35,936 nucleotides of DNA from Arthrobacter sp. Bi26 (GTDB lineage: Bacteria; Actinomycetota; Actinomycetes; Actinomycetales; Micrococcaceae), in contig NZ_CAKKMF010000053.1 of NCBI RefSeq assembly GCF_918697925.1, forward strand, positions 1 through 35,936. Direction: 5' to 3'. Shown one piece after another: positions 14,903-23,223 of the stretch (positions are counted from its first letter, which is position 1; each line of letters begins with the position of its first letter). A program made the position numbers and the translations under genes. The notes under the pieces are model-generated. The model made no database searches. It was not told the DNA's origin and saw nothing but the letters and a program-made list of their open reading frames with translations.

Positions 14903-15670
14903 TCAGGCGCCTTCCGGCTTCGCCGAAATCCAGAGCATCGCCCCGTTGGGGTTCTCCGGCAGCTCGGTCGCATCGGGGTTGGCCACGTGCAGGGTCCGCC
15001 CGAACGCCTCTTCCGTCAGACTGACCGAGTGCCCCGCGGCCGCCAGGCGGTCCCGCAGGGCGGACAGGTCGCCTGTGTATTCAAAGCCCAGGCCGGACCG
15101 GGCGGTGCCGCCGGCGGGCCGGACCATCAGCACGCCGCCGTTCTTCGCCGTGAAATCCGCCGTTTCGTCATCGTCCGGTGCCGGGCGCAGCCTAGCGCCC
15201 ATGTTCCGCAGGGTTTGCGCGGCGGCGGCCGCGTCCGGGGTGAACCAGACCTCGACGACGGCGAGGGCCGGATCGGCGTCCGCGCACTGGGCGCCGTGGG
15301 CGGCCTTGTCGGCGAAGAAGCCGAAGCCGTCCTCGCCCGTGATGCGGCACGTGTCGCCGTGGCGGGCGCTGACCAGCTCGGCCGGGGTGGTCCCGTCCTC
15401 CACACCCGCGGCGTTGGTGCGGCGCGCGAACTCCGCCAGATCCCCGACCTCGACGCCGAAGTCCGTCTTGCCATCCAGCACCATTCCGGCACCGGCGTCC
15501 CCGCCGGGATGGGCGCCGGCGGCGACGCGGTGCAGGGCGAGGCGGCCCGAACCGGCGTCGAACTCCTGCCAGTCGCCGTCGTCGACCGTCCGCACCATGC
15601 CGAGGGCGGACAGCAGACGCTCCCACTGGTCCATGCGGGAGGTGTAGTGGATCGGGCGGACGCGCAGCAT
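14903..15670 (-). CDS. VOC (glyoxalase/bleomycin-resistance fold) family protein
   Basis: The 255-residue protein contains two tandem VOC-type beta-alpha-beta-beta-beta modules: residues about 1-120, starting MLRVRPIHYTSRMDQWERLL, and about 130-250, with VVEVWFTPDAAAAAQTLRNMGA, GGVLMVRPAGG and LHVANPDATELPENPNG. ATG 15670 is chosen for AGGAG five bases upstream; an upstream in-frame start would lie past this signal. The VOC fold covers glyoxalase I, extradiol dioxygenases and resistance proteins. The metal-ligand pattern is not clear here, so no reaction is assigned. It is divergent from the YdeI-like gene, with 91 bp between starts. Confidence 0.82.
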   Translation of the reverse strand: MLRVRPIHYTSRMDQWERLLSALGMVRTVDDGDWQEFDAGSGRLALHRVAAGAHPGGDAGAGMVLDGKTDFGVEVGDLAEFARRTNAAGVEDGTTPAELVSARHGDTCRITGEDGFGFFADKAAHGAQCADADPALAVVEVWFTPDAAAAAQTLRNMGARLRPAPDDDETADFTAKNGGVLMVRPAGGTARSGLGFEYTGDLSALRDRLAAAGHSVSLTEEAFGRTLHVANPDATELPENPNGAMLWISAKPEGA

Positions 15671-15761
15671 GGGATCTCCTGGTGACGTACGGATGTGGCT
15701 CCACCTGCCATGGTGCCACCAAAGCACTCATCCGGTCAGCCCCACGGTGCACAATGGGGCC

Positions 15762-16361
15762 ATGGCTGTTGAACTCGAGGAATTGCTGGTGAAGGACGCT
15801 GCCGAGTGGCGCGCCTGGCTGGAGCACCATCATGCGCAGAGCCCCGGCGTGTGGCTCGTGCTGCACAAGAAGGGCGGCTCGGTGACGGAGCTGGACTACG
15901 AGGCCGCGCTGCAGGAGGCGCTGTGCTTCGGCTGGATCGACGGGCAGGGCAAAAGACGGGACGAGGAAAGTTCCTTCCAGCGGATGACCCGGCGGGGACG
16001 CAAGAGCGTGTGGTCGGCCCGGAACGTGGAACGGATTGAACGCCTGGAGTCGGCGGGGCGGATGGCCCCGGCCGGCCGGGCCGCCGTCGAGTCCGCCAAG
16101 GCTGACGGGCGCTGGGAGGCCGCCTATTCGGGCTCAGCGACGGCGGAGGTTCCGGATGACCTCGCCGCGGCCATCGCGGCGGAGCCCCGGGCGCAGGCGA
16201 TGTTCGAGGTCCTGACATCCGTGAACAGGTATGCCCTGATCTACCGCACCAACTCGGTCAAGCAGGCCTCCACCCGGGAGAAGAAGATCGCCGGGTTCGT
16301 GGAGATGCTCGCCCGGTTCGAAACGCCGTACCCGCAGACCAAGCGGCCCCGGGAACCCTAG
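15762..16361 (+). CDS. YdeI/OmpD-associated family protein
   Basis: The 199-residue protein matches the widespread YdeI/OmpD-associated (OmdA) family: AEWRAWLEHHHAQSPGVWLV near the start, ALCFGWIDGQGKR, FQRMTRRGRKSVWSARNVER, and a C-terminal helical part with ALIYRTNSVKQASTREKKIA. The biochemical role is not established; members are often linked to stress or antimicrobial-peptide tolerance. ATG 15762 is preceded by CACAAT exactly six bases away and no ribosome-binding site, so the message may be leaderless. The longer upstream frame would overlap the divergent VOC gene start and is rejected. Confidence 0.85.
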   Translation: MAVELEELLVKDAAEWRAWLEHHHAQSPGVWLVLHKKGGSVTELDYEAALQEALCFGWIDGQGKRRDEESSFQRMTRRGRKSVWSARNVERIERLESAGRMAPAGRAAVESAKADGRWEAAYSGSATAEVPDDLAAAIAAEPRAQAMFEVLTSVNRYALIYRTNSVKQASTREKKIAGFVEMLARFETPYPQTKRPREP

Positions 16362-16455
16362 CGGTCGCCCGCCGCGGACCCAGCCGCCGGGGGATCCCAG
16401 CGAATTCCCAGCGGCCGTCCGGGCTGCAGGTAGTTGCCACTGGCAGGATTGGTCG

Positions 16456-17298
16456 ATGCTTCTTGCCCAGCGTGCCCCGCGACCCCCTGCCCGCCCGCCG
16501 CTGACGTCCCAGCGGCGGCTCTTCTTCGTGGCAGCGGGCATGCTGATCGCAGGGGAGACGATCTTCTGGACCGTGCTCGCCGCCGTGCAGTCGAACAGCG
16601 GCGTGGCCGCCCTGGACGCGCCCGTGCACGATCGACTCGTGGCGTCCCGGAACCCGCTCGCCACCGCTTTCCTGGCGGCCGTGACCACGGTGACGTCGCC
16701 GCTGTGGATGACGGTGATCGGCTGCGCGGTGGCGCTGGCCTGGGCGGTCTGGAAACGGGAAGTCTGGCGTCCCGCCCTGCTAATCGGCGCCATGGCGGCC
16801 ACCTTCGCGGTGTCCACGCTGATCAAGCACGACGTCGGCCGGGGCAGACCCGCCGCCAGCGACTTTCTGCTGGGACCGGATGATGCCCTGTCATTTCCCT
16901 CCGGCCATACCTTCGGTGCCGGCGTCTTCCTGTGCGTCGTCAGCTACCTGCTGGTGGCGGCCCGCGGAACGCGGACGAGCAAACAGTCGACGTCGGTGCT
17001 CGCCTTCGCGGCCGCAGCCGCTGGGACGCTGGTGGTTGCCTTCAGCCGCCTGTACCTGGGCTATCACTGGCTGACGGACGTGCTCGCCGCCATGGGCCTG
17101 GCGCTCGCCGTTACCGGGATCGTGATCCTGGCCGACGCGCTCCGCGCCTCTATGGCACCGCGGCCGGTACCCCTGACACGGGCCGGGATCCTGAGGCGGC
17201 CTGTGCCGGAGGTTCGCCCGGCGGCGGTCCGCCTGTCAGAGCCAGGCCCGTCAGAGCCCGACGCCCATCGCCTGGGCGATCACCACCGCCGAGGCTGA
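16456..17298 (+). CDS. PAP2-family membrane phosphatase
   Basis: The 280-residue protein has about five to six transmembrane helices and the three-part PAP2 active-site signature: KHDVGRGRP (Lys124 to Pro132), PSGH (148-151, His151) and SRLYLGYHWLTD (Arg198, His204, Asp208). Such enzymes dephosphorylate phosphatidate, undecaprenyl diphosphate or related lipids at the membrane. The C-terminal 50 residues are Pro/Arg/His-rich and cytoplasmic. The last 48 bases overlap the convergent debranching-enzyme gene, so the tail is not well constrained. The start is not supported by a clear ribosome-binding site. Confidence 0.88.
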   Translation: MLLAQRAPRPPARPPLTSQRRLFFVAAGMLIAGETIFWTVLAAVQSNSGVAALDAPVHDRLVASRNPLATAFLAAVTTVTSPLWMTVIGCAVALAWAVWKREVWRPALLIGAMAATFAVSTLIKHDVGRGRPAASDFLLGPDDALSFPSGHTFGAGVFLCVVSYLLVAARGTRTSKQSTSVLAFAAAAAGTLVVAFSRLYLGYHWLTDVLAAMGLALAVTGIVILADALRASMAPRPVPLTRAGILRRPVPEVRPAAVRLSEPGPSEPDAHRLGDHHRRG

Positions 17299-19191
17299 GG
17301 ACCACGCCTGCGGGTGGCACGACGCCGGATAGGGCACCGCGACGCCCGAGTCCTCGGCCCGCACCCCTGCGAACACCTCCGGCAGCCGGTGCCCGAAGGA
17401 GGCCGCCGCCGCGAGCAGGCCATCGGCGAGGATCCGGCCCTCGGCGATGAAACCGTCGGCCAGGAGGCCGCGGATCGCGATGGCGGTGTCGTGGCTCCAG
17501 ACCGAGCCGCAGTGGTAGCTGAAGGGCCAAAACCCTGCGGCCCGCCGCGAAATCGTGTGCACGCCGTAGCCGGAGAACAACTCGGGGCTCACCAGCCGGT
17601 CCGCCACGATCCGGGCCTCGGCCGCGTCCAGGATGCCCGTGCCCAGAAGGTGTCCCATGTTTGAGCCGGGGATGTCCAGGGGAACCCCGTGTCCGTCCAG
17701 GGCCATGGCCGGGAACGGTCCGCAGTCGTCCTCAACCCAGAAGCGCTCCCGGAACCTGAGCCGGAGGGCAGCGGCGAAGTCGCGCAGTGCCTGGCCGCCG
17801 GGTTCGCCGAAGGCGTCGAACAGCTCCGCCGTTTCCATCGCTGCCTGGTACGCGTAGCCCTGCACCTCGGACAGGGCAATCGGCCCCTCGGCCTGGCGTC
17901 CGTCGCGGAACTGCATGGCGTCCCGGGAGTCTTTCCAGCCCTGGTTGCTCAGGCCGTGCCCGGACGCGTCACGGTAGCTGAGGAACCCGCCGTTGCCCGC
18001 CGTGCCGTCTGCTGCACCGTCCGTTCCGGTGGTGCCGGCAGCGAGCAGCCATTCCGCGGCGCGTGCCGCGTTCGGCAGCAGCGACCGTACGGCGTCGTCG
18101 TCCCGGCCGGCGCGCCAGAGTTCGCCGAGCAGGCAAAGCCACAGCAGGGTGGAATCCACGGCACCGAAGTACACCGGTGGCAGACGCAGGCCCTGGCTCT
18201 CCAGCACAAGCTCCTTGGACCGCAGCTCGTGCAGGATCTTGCCGGGTTCCTCGGCCGCCGCGGCGTCCGTGCGGGTGCCCTGGAAGGCTGCAAGTGCGCG
18301 CAGCGTGCCCGCCGCCAGACCGGTGTCCGGTCCGGTGTCCAGCGGCAGCAGCAGCCGCGCGGCCCACAGCGAATCCCGCCCGAACAGCGTGAAGTACCAG
18401 GGCGCCCCGGCGGCGATGAACGGAGCGTCCGGCAGCTGGCGGGTGGCCAGACGGAGCCCGGCCACTTCATCGAGGGAGTTATCCAGGAGCAGGCCCAAGG
18501 CTCCGGCCGGTCCGGTTCGCGGCGGCCGGGCTGCGGGCGGGCGGGCCGCCACCACGGCGGCGTCGTCGTCGGTGAGGACGGCCTGCCATTCGGCCTCGAA
18601 CGGCCGGCCCCGGCCCAGGGTTCCGCGCCAGGTAAGGTGCCCTTCCGGGGTGACGGCGCCGGCGGCCGCAACCGTCAGGGTCTTGCCGCCCTGCCTCCAG
18701 CGCAGCGCGGACCTATCGGCGGAGACCGGCCCGGACGCGTCGCGGAAACGGCTGAGGCGGATCTGGGCCATGTCGGTGAAGTCGGCGGCAAGTTCAATGT
18801 CGATTTCGACGTCGAGGGACTCCAGTGAGGTGCGCAGCTGCAAGGTGTGCCGCACCACGCCCGGCGTCACGGTCCAGGTCTGGAAGAGCTCGACGGCGGG
18901 ATCCTCAGTGGGTCCCGGGATGCCCCGGACCAGGCCCCGGACGCGCAGGACACCGCCGGGCTCGGTCTCGACGGCCGCCGGTTCGGGTTCCAGGCCGTTG
19001 ACGCGCACGAGCGCCCGGCACAGCATCCGGGTGTCGCCGTGGAGCAGCCCGGTGAACCCGGCCGGATCAGCAGCCTCACCGGCTCCGGGCGGTTTGACCT
19101 CGCCGGCCAGGCGGCCGTCCGGATCGAGCCACAGCTGCGTGGGGGCTGCAACGGAGCAGTATTGGCGGTGCAGGCCAGGCTGAACAGTCAT
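17251..19191 (-). CDS. Amylo-alpha-1,6-glucosidase / glycogen-debranching-type protein
   Basis: The 646-residue protein has an N-terminal GDE_N_bis beta-sandwich domain (about 1-240; FTGLLHGDTRMLCRALVRVN, VRGLVRGIPG) and an (alpha/alpha)6-barrel GDE_C-like domain. The barrel contains APWYFTLFGRDSLWAARLLL, KILHELRSKE, YFGAVDSTLLWLCLLGE, NQGWKDSRDAMQFRDG, EVQGYAYQAAM, GSNMGHLLGTGI, SYHCGSVWSHDTAI and PYPASCHPQAWSS. The family hydrolyses alpha-1,6 branches of glycogen, or trehalose-like and other glucosides in actinobacterial branches. No signal peptide, so cytosolic. ATG 19191 follows TAGGGT by exactly six bases, pointing to a leaderless message. Confidence 0.88.
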   Translation of the reverse strand: MTVQPGLHRQYCSVAAPTQLWLDPDGRLAGEVKPPGAGEAADPAGFTGLLHGDTRMLCRALVRVNGLEPEPAAVETEPGGVLRVRGLVRGIPGPTEDPAVELFQTWTVTPGVVRHTLQLRTSLESLDVEIDIELAADFTDMAQIRLSRFRDASGPVSADRSALRWRQGGKTLTVAAAGAVTPEGHLTWRGTLGRGRPFEAEWQAVLTDDDAAVVAARPPAARPPRTGPAGALGLLLDNSLDEVAGLRLATRQLPDAPFIAAGAPWYFTLFGRDSLWAARLLLPLDTGPDTGLAAGTLRALAAFQGTRTDAAAAEEPGKILHELRSKELVLESQGLRLPPVYFGAVDSTLLWLCLLGELWRAGRDDDAVRSLLPNAARAAEWLLAAGTTGTDGAADGTAGNGGFLSYRDASGHGLSNQGWKDSRDAMQFRDGRQAEGPIALSEVQGYAYQAAMETAELFDAFGEPGGQALRDFAAALRLRFRERFWVEDDCGPFPAMALDGHGVPLDIPGSNMGHLLGTGILDAAEARIVADRLVSPELFSGYGVHTISRRAAGFWPFSYHCGSVWSHDTAIAIRGLLADGFIAEGRILADGLLAAAASFGHRLPEVFAGVRAEDSGVAVPYPASCHPQAWSSASAVVIAQAMGVGL

Positions 19192-19217
19192 CCGCCCACC
19201 CTATCTGCAGAGCACGA

Positions 19218-20408
19218 TTACGGAGACTGCTGCTCATCCACCGGGAAGGCCACGGCCTCGCCCACCACGCGAAGCCGAAGCTCCGTGCCGGGACGGGCGA
19301 TCGAGGCGTTCCAGTGCCGGATGGTGATGATTTCCCCGCCGCCGGGGTAGCGGTGGTCCGGGACGGCGCCGGCGGCAAGGACCGGCGGAACCGGCAGCTG
19401 GAGCCGCACCGTGGTCTCGGGGCCGAAGTAGTCGGTGTCCACCACGGTGCCGCGGATGGGGCCGTCCTCGGAAATACGGATCTGCTCGGGCCGCAGCATC
19501 AGCTGGACCCGGCCCTGGGCCGGCGGGCGGCGCACGGGGATCCCGCCGAGCGAACACGTGGCCAGGGAGCCTTCCATCCAGGCATCCAGGATGACGGCGT
19601 CGCCCAGGAATTCGGCGGTGGCACGGTCCGCCGGGCGGGTGTAGACGACGAACGGGTTGCCGATCTGGGCCAGCCTGCCGCCGCGCATCACGGCCACCTG
19701 GTCGGCGAAGGACAGCGCCTCGGCCTGATCATGCGTGACCAGGATCGTGGTGACGCCTGCATCCTTCAGGACCTGGGCCACGGCGCGGCGGGTGGCCACC
19801 CGCAGGCCGGCGTCCAGGGCGGAGAACGGCTCGTCCAGCAGCATGAGCGCGGGCTTGCGGGCCAGCGCCCGGGCCAGGGCGACCCGCTGCTGCTGGCCGC
19901 CGGACAGCTGGTGCGGGCGGCGCTTGGCCATGGCCGGGTCCAGGGAGACCATTTCCAGCAGCTCGCCGACCCGCGCCTTGACGCCGCGGTGCCCGCCGGG
20001 GAGTTGCGCGGCGTCCAGGCCAAAGGAGATGTTCTGCCCGACGGTCAGGTGCGGGAACAAAGCGCCGTCCTGGGCCACGTAGCCGACGTGGCGCTTGTGG
20101 GCGGGGACCCAGGCGTTCTCGCCCGCCACCTTGCTCCCGCCCAGCGAGATGCTGCCGGTGTCCGGATGTTCGAAGCCGGCAATCAGGCGCAGGAGTGTGG
20201 TCTTGCCGGAGCCGGACGGCCCCACGATCGCCGTCGTTCCGCCCCTGGCGACGGAGAGGTTGACGCCCCTGAGGACGGCCTGGGGGCCAAAGTTCTTGGT
20301 GACCGCGTCGATTTCCAGGTGGCTGTTGGTGCTGGTGGCCACGGAGGCCGCGACTCGCGGCTCGGGCAGACGCGAGGGGGCCTCACGCGACGGGTAAACA
20401 TCGGTCAC
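19218..20408 (-). CDS. fbpC: Ferric-iron ABC transporter ATP-binding protein
   Basis: The 396-residue ATPase has Walker A GPSGSGKTT, Q-loop region YVAQDGALFPHLTV, signature LSGGQQQRVALARAL, Walker B LMLLDEPFSALD and switch His in LVTHDQAEA. A C-terminal TOBE domain of about 120 residues holds LMLRPEQIRI and IRHWNASIARPGTELRLRV. This layout is that of FbpC-type iron importers; the GTG start 20408 overlaps the permease stop as GTGA. The first 30 residues (DVYPSREAPSRLPEPRVAAS) are a non-conserved extension, so a later GTG is possible. It works with the permease and binding protein encoded upstream. The much longer open frame in this register is spurious beyond the start. Confidence 0.9.
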   Translation of the reverse strand: MTDVYPSREAPSRLPEPRVAASVATSTNSHLEIDAVTKNFGPQAVLRGVNLSVARGGTTAIVGPSGSGKTTLLRLIAGFEHPDTGSISLGGSKVAGENAWVPAHKRHVGYVAQDGALFPHLTVGQNISFGLDAAQLPGGHRGVKARVGELLEMVSLDPAMAKRRPHQLSGGQQQRVALARALARKPALMLLDEPFSALDAGLRVATRRAVAQVLKDAGVTTILVTHDQAEALSFADQVAVMRGGRLAQIGNPFVVYTRPADRATAEFLGDAVILDAWMEGSLATCSLGGIPVRRPPAQGRVQLMLRPEQIRISEDGPIRGTVVDTDYFGPETTVRLQLPVPPVLAAGAVPDHRYPGGGEIITIRHWNASIARPGTELRLRVVGEAVAFPVDEQQSP

Positions 20409-21997
20409 TGTCCGGCTACTTTCTTGGACTGCTGGAAGAGGAGGTAGGTCATGGGCGCCGAGATCAGGATCATCAGCAGCGCATAGGGGGCGGCGCCAGC
20501 GTAATCGATCTCGCTGCTCTTGCTCCAGAACTCTGTGGCGAGGGTGCGCGTCCCGTTGGGCGAGAGCAGGAGGGTGGCGGTGAGTTCGTTGACGATCCCC
20601 AGGAACACCAGGGCGGCGCCGCCGGCCGCGGCGGGAGCCGTGAGGCGCAGCGTCACGCGCAGGAAGGCCAGCAGCGGCGGCTTCCCGAGCACCTGAGCGG
20701 CCTCGTCGAGTTCCTTCGGTGCCTGGGACAGCCCCGAGCGGATGTTCACCAGGGCCCGGGGGAGGAACAACAGCACATAGGCCGCGATGAGCAGCGCTGA
20801 GGTCTGGTACACGCTGGGCACCATCCGGATGCTCACGGTCACGAAGGCCAGGCCCACCACAATCCCGGGCATGGAGCTGGTGATGTAGTTGGACAGCTCC
20901 AGGGTCTTGCTGAACCAGCCGGGACGTCGCACGGCCAGATAGGCCATGGGGAACGCGACCACGGTGGTGACGACGGCCCCCGCAAGGCCGTAGGCCAGGG
21001 TCTGCAGGAGGGCCGGCATGAATTCCTCGGCTGCCCAGATTTCCGGGCCGCCGGCGACGATCCAGCGCAGCACAAACGTCAGCGGCAGGCCGAACGCCAG
21101 CCCGGTGAGGGCGATCAGGGACAGCTGGGCGGGGACCTGGTAGGCGTGCAGGGGCAGGCGTAAGGCGCGTGCCTGGGCGCCCGAGCCGATCCTGGCGTAC
21201 CGGGCGCTGCCGCGGCTGCGGACCTCCACGAGCAGCAGGATCAGGCACAGGAACACCAGCACGCTGGCCAGCATGTTCCCCGCGGTCCCGTTGAAGGTGG
21301 ACTGGTACTGCACCATGATCGCGGTGGTGAAGGTGTCGAAGCGGATCATCGCGAACGCCCCGTATTCGGCCAGCAGGTGCAGCGCGACCAGCAGCCCGCC
21401 GCCGGTCATGGCGATGCGCAGCTGCGGCAGCACCACGCGGAAGAACGCGCGCCAGGCGCCGAGCCCGAGGGAGGCGGCGGACTGTTCGATCGCCGGGTCC
21501 AGGCGGCTGAGCGTCGCGGCCGCCGGGATGTACACAAGCGGGAAATAGGACAGGGTGGCGATCAGGACCCCGGACCACAGCCCGCCGAGGGAGGGCACCG
21601 CGGAAACCCAGGCGTAGCTGTTGACGAAGGCGGGGATGGCCAGCGGCGCGGCGAGCAGCACGGCCCACCATTTCCGGCCCCTGAGGCTGGTGCGTTCGAC
21701 CAGCCACGCGCCGCCGACGCCCAGGACCAGGCACAGCGGCACCGTCACCACGGTCAGCAGCACGGTGTTCAGCAGGAGTTCGCCCACGCGCGGGCGCAGG
21801 ATCAGGGCGGCGGCGGTGTCCCAGCCAGTGGAGGCCGTCATGAAGACCACGTAGGCCAGGGGCACCAGGGAAAACAGGGCGATCAGGACCGCAATGATGG
21901 ACACGACAGAGACGCCGAAAGGCGGGCGGGGACGTTTGCCCCTGCCCGCCGTCGTCGTGTTCCCAGATGGACCGGGGACCGCCAGCTTGCTAGTCAC
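20405..21997 (-). CDS. fbpB: Ferric-iron ABC transporter permease (fused two-domain)
   Basis: The 530-residue protein has about 12 transmembrane helices in two BPD-type permease halves. The first EAA-like loop is DPAIEQSAASLGLGAWRAFF-RVVLPQ and the second ELDEAAQVLGKPPLLAFLRV. This is the usual FbpB/SfuB architecture. GTG 21997, five bases after the binding-protein stop, is chosen; the longer frame upstream only overlaps fbpA. The Shine-Dalgarno site is weak (AGGA at about 12 bases), so translation may rely on coupling. The N-terminal 30 residues are Gly/Pro/Arg-rich and cytosolic. It forms the channel for Fe3+ delivered by the lipoprotein encoded upstream. Confidence 0.9.
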   Translation of the reverse strand: MTSKLAVPGPSGNTTTAGRGKRPRPPFGVSVVSIIAVLIALFSLVPLAYVVFMTASTGWDTAAALILRPRVGELLLNTVLLTVVTVPLCLVLGVGGAWLVERTSLRGRKWWAVLLAAPLAIPAFVNSYAWVSAVPSLGGLWSGVLIATLSYFPLVYIPAAATLSRLDPAIEQSAASLGLGAWRAFFRVVLPQLRIAMTGGGLLVALHLLAEYGAFAMIRFDTFTTAIMVQYQSTFNGTAGNMLASVLVFLCLILLLVEVRSRGSARYARIGSGAQARALRLPLHAYQVPAQLSLIALTGLAFGLPLTFVLRWIVAGGPEIWAAEEFMPALLQTLAYGLAGAVVTTVVAFPMAYLAVRRPGWFSKTLELSNYITSSMPGIVVGLAFVTVSIRMVPSVYQTSALLIAAYVLLFLPRALVNIRSGLSQAPKELDEAAQVLGKPPLLAFLRVTLRLTAPAAAGGAALVFLGIVNELTATLLLSPNGTRTLATEFWSKSSEIDYAGAAPYALLMILISAPMTYLLFQQSKKVAGQ

Positions 21998-22002
21998 TGC
22001 TG

Positions 22003-23058
22003 CTACAGCAGTCCTGCCTGGGTCATCAGCTCGGTGACCTTGGCGGAATTGAGCTTGGCGGGATCCACTGTGGGTGCCTGCAGCTCCTTGAGCGGAACCA
22101 GCTTGTCGTTGGACGGGACGTCCGAGGCGACGGCGTACTCGAAGGAGGTGCCCTTCTGGAGCACTTCCTGGCCCTTCTTGCCGGTGATGAACTTCAGGAA
22201 GGACTGGGCCGCTGCGGCGTTCCTGGAGGACTTCAGCACGCCGCCGCCGGAGATGGAGACGAATGCGCCCGGGTCCTGGTTCTTGAAGTAGAACGGCGTG
22301 ACGTTGTTGGAGTTCTCGCCGGTCTTGGCCTGGTCGCCGTAGTAGTAGTAGTGGTAGATCAGGGCGGCGTCCACTTCGCCGGCGTTGACGGCCTTCATGG
22401 CCGTGCTGTTGCCCTTGTACGCCTTGGAGTTCTCTTTCATGCCCTTGAGCCATGCCTGCGTGGCGGCTTCACCCTTGAGTTCCAGCAGGGCCGAGACGAT
22501 CGCCTGGAAGTCGGCGCCGGACGGGGAAGCGGCCCATTTGCCCTTCCACTCGGGGTTGGCCAGATCCAGCATGGACTTAGGCAGCTTGTCGGCGCTGATC
22601 TTGTTCTTGTCATAAACCAGCACGGTGGAGCGGGCCGCGATGCCAGTCCACTTGTTGGTGGAAGGACGGAATTCGGCGGGGACCTGGTCCACGGTGGCCT
22701 TGTCCACGTCCGCGAAGAGGCCGGCGTTTTCCACCTGGGCCATGGCGGGGGAGTTCTCGGTGAGGAAGACGTCCGCCGGCGAGGCCTGGCCTTCCTGGAC
22801 GATCTGGTTGGACATTTCGGTGTCGTCGCCCTGGCGCACGGTGACCTTGATGCCGGTTTCGGCGGTGAAGGCGTCGATCCACTCTTTGGTCAGGGATTCG
22901 TGCTGGGCGTTATAGACCGTGATCTCGCCGGCGGAGGAGCCACCGGCGGCTGCGCTGCTGCCGGCCGGGGAGGAGGAGCCGGAGCCGCAGGCGGCCAGGC
23001 CCAGGGCGGCAGTGGCGGCCAGGGCGATGCCCGCCAGCGCGTTGGTGCGGATCTTCAT
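22003..23058 (-). CDS. fbpA: Ferric-iron ABC transporter substrate-binding lipoprotein
   Basis: The 351-residue type 2 periplasmic-binding fold protein begins with a lipoprotein signal peptide (MKIRTNALAGIALAATAALG) and lipobox LAAC with Cys24. It continues with a Ser/Gly linker and EITVYNAQHESLTKEWIDAF, the FbpA-type start. Iron-coordinating tyrosines are likely in LIYHYYYYGDQ, with His in YNAQHESL. It is the first gene of fbpABC. A near-perfect DtxR/IdeR box lies in its promoter, so expression should rise under iron limitation. Fe3+ specificity is inferred from the Tyr cluster, the operon type and the iron box together. Confidence 0.92.
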   Translation of the reverse strand: MKIRTNALAGIALAATAALGLAACGSGSSSPAGSSAAAGGSSAGEITVYNAQHESLTKEWIDAFTAETGIKVTVRQGDDTEMSNQIVQEGQASPADVFLTENSPAMAQVENAGLFADVDKATVDQVPAEFRPSTNKWTGIAARSTVLVYDKNKISADKLPKSMLDLANPEWKGKWAASPSGADFQAIVSALLELKGEAATQAWLKGMKENSKAYKGNSTAMKAVNAGEVDAALIYHYYYYGDQAKTGENSNNVTPFYFKNQDPGAFVSISGGGVLKSSRNAAAAQSFLKFITGKKGQEVLQKGTSFEYAVASDVPSNDKLVPLKELQAPTVDPAKLNSAKVTELMTQAGLL

Positions 23059-23138
23059 GGGGCTACTTTCTGCAAGGAAGTCGTCGTAGTGCCCTGCCCC
23101 CCGTGAGCGGGGAAGTTAGGGCATGCTCACTACGAAAG

Positions 23139-23168
23139 ACTGTAGGTTAGCCAAACCTAAGCGACCAA
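23139..23168 (-). promoter_or_regulatory. fbpA promoter with DtxR/IdeR iron box
   Basis: On the minus strand, 23160-23142 reads TTAGGTTTGGCTAACCTAC, matching 17 of 19 positions of the DtxR/IdeR consensus TTAGGTTAGGCTAACCTAA. It lies inside a plausible promoter: TTGGTC (23168-23163), 18-bp spacer, TACAGT (23144-23139). Iron-loaded DtxR/IdeR bound here would block RNA polymerase. Confidence 0.88.
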
Positions 23169-23223
23169 CCCGAATCCGCATTAAGTGATCAGTATCACAT
23201 GAATTACGAAACTGTTGCGTGAC

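Noticed and set aside
20409..21734. Long N-terminal extension of the FbpC frame
   Set aside because: Arg/Pro/His-rich translation overlapping the permease gene; the GTGA overlap at 20408 gives a normal FbpC.
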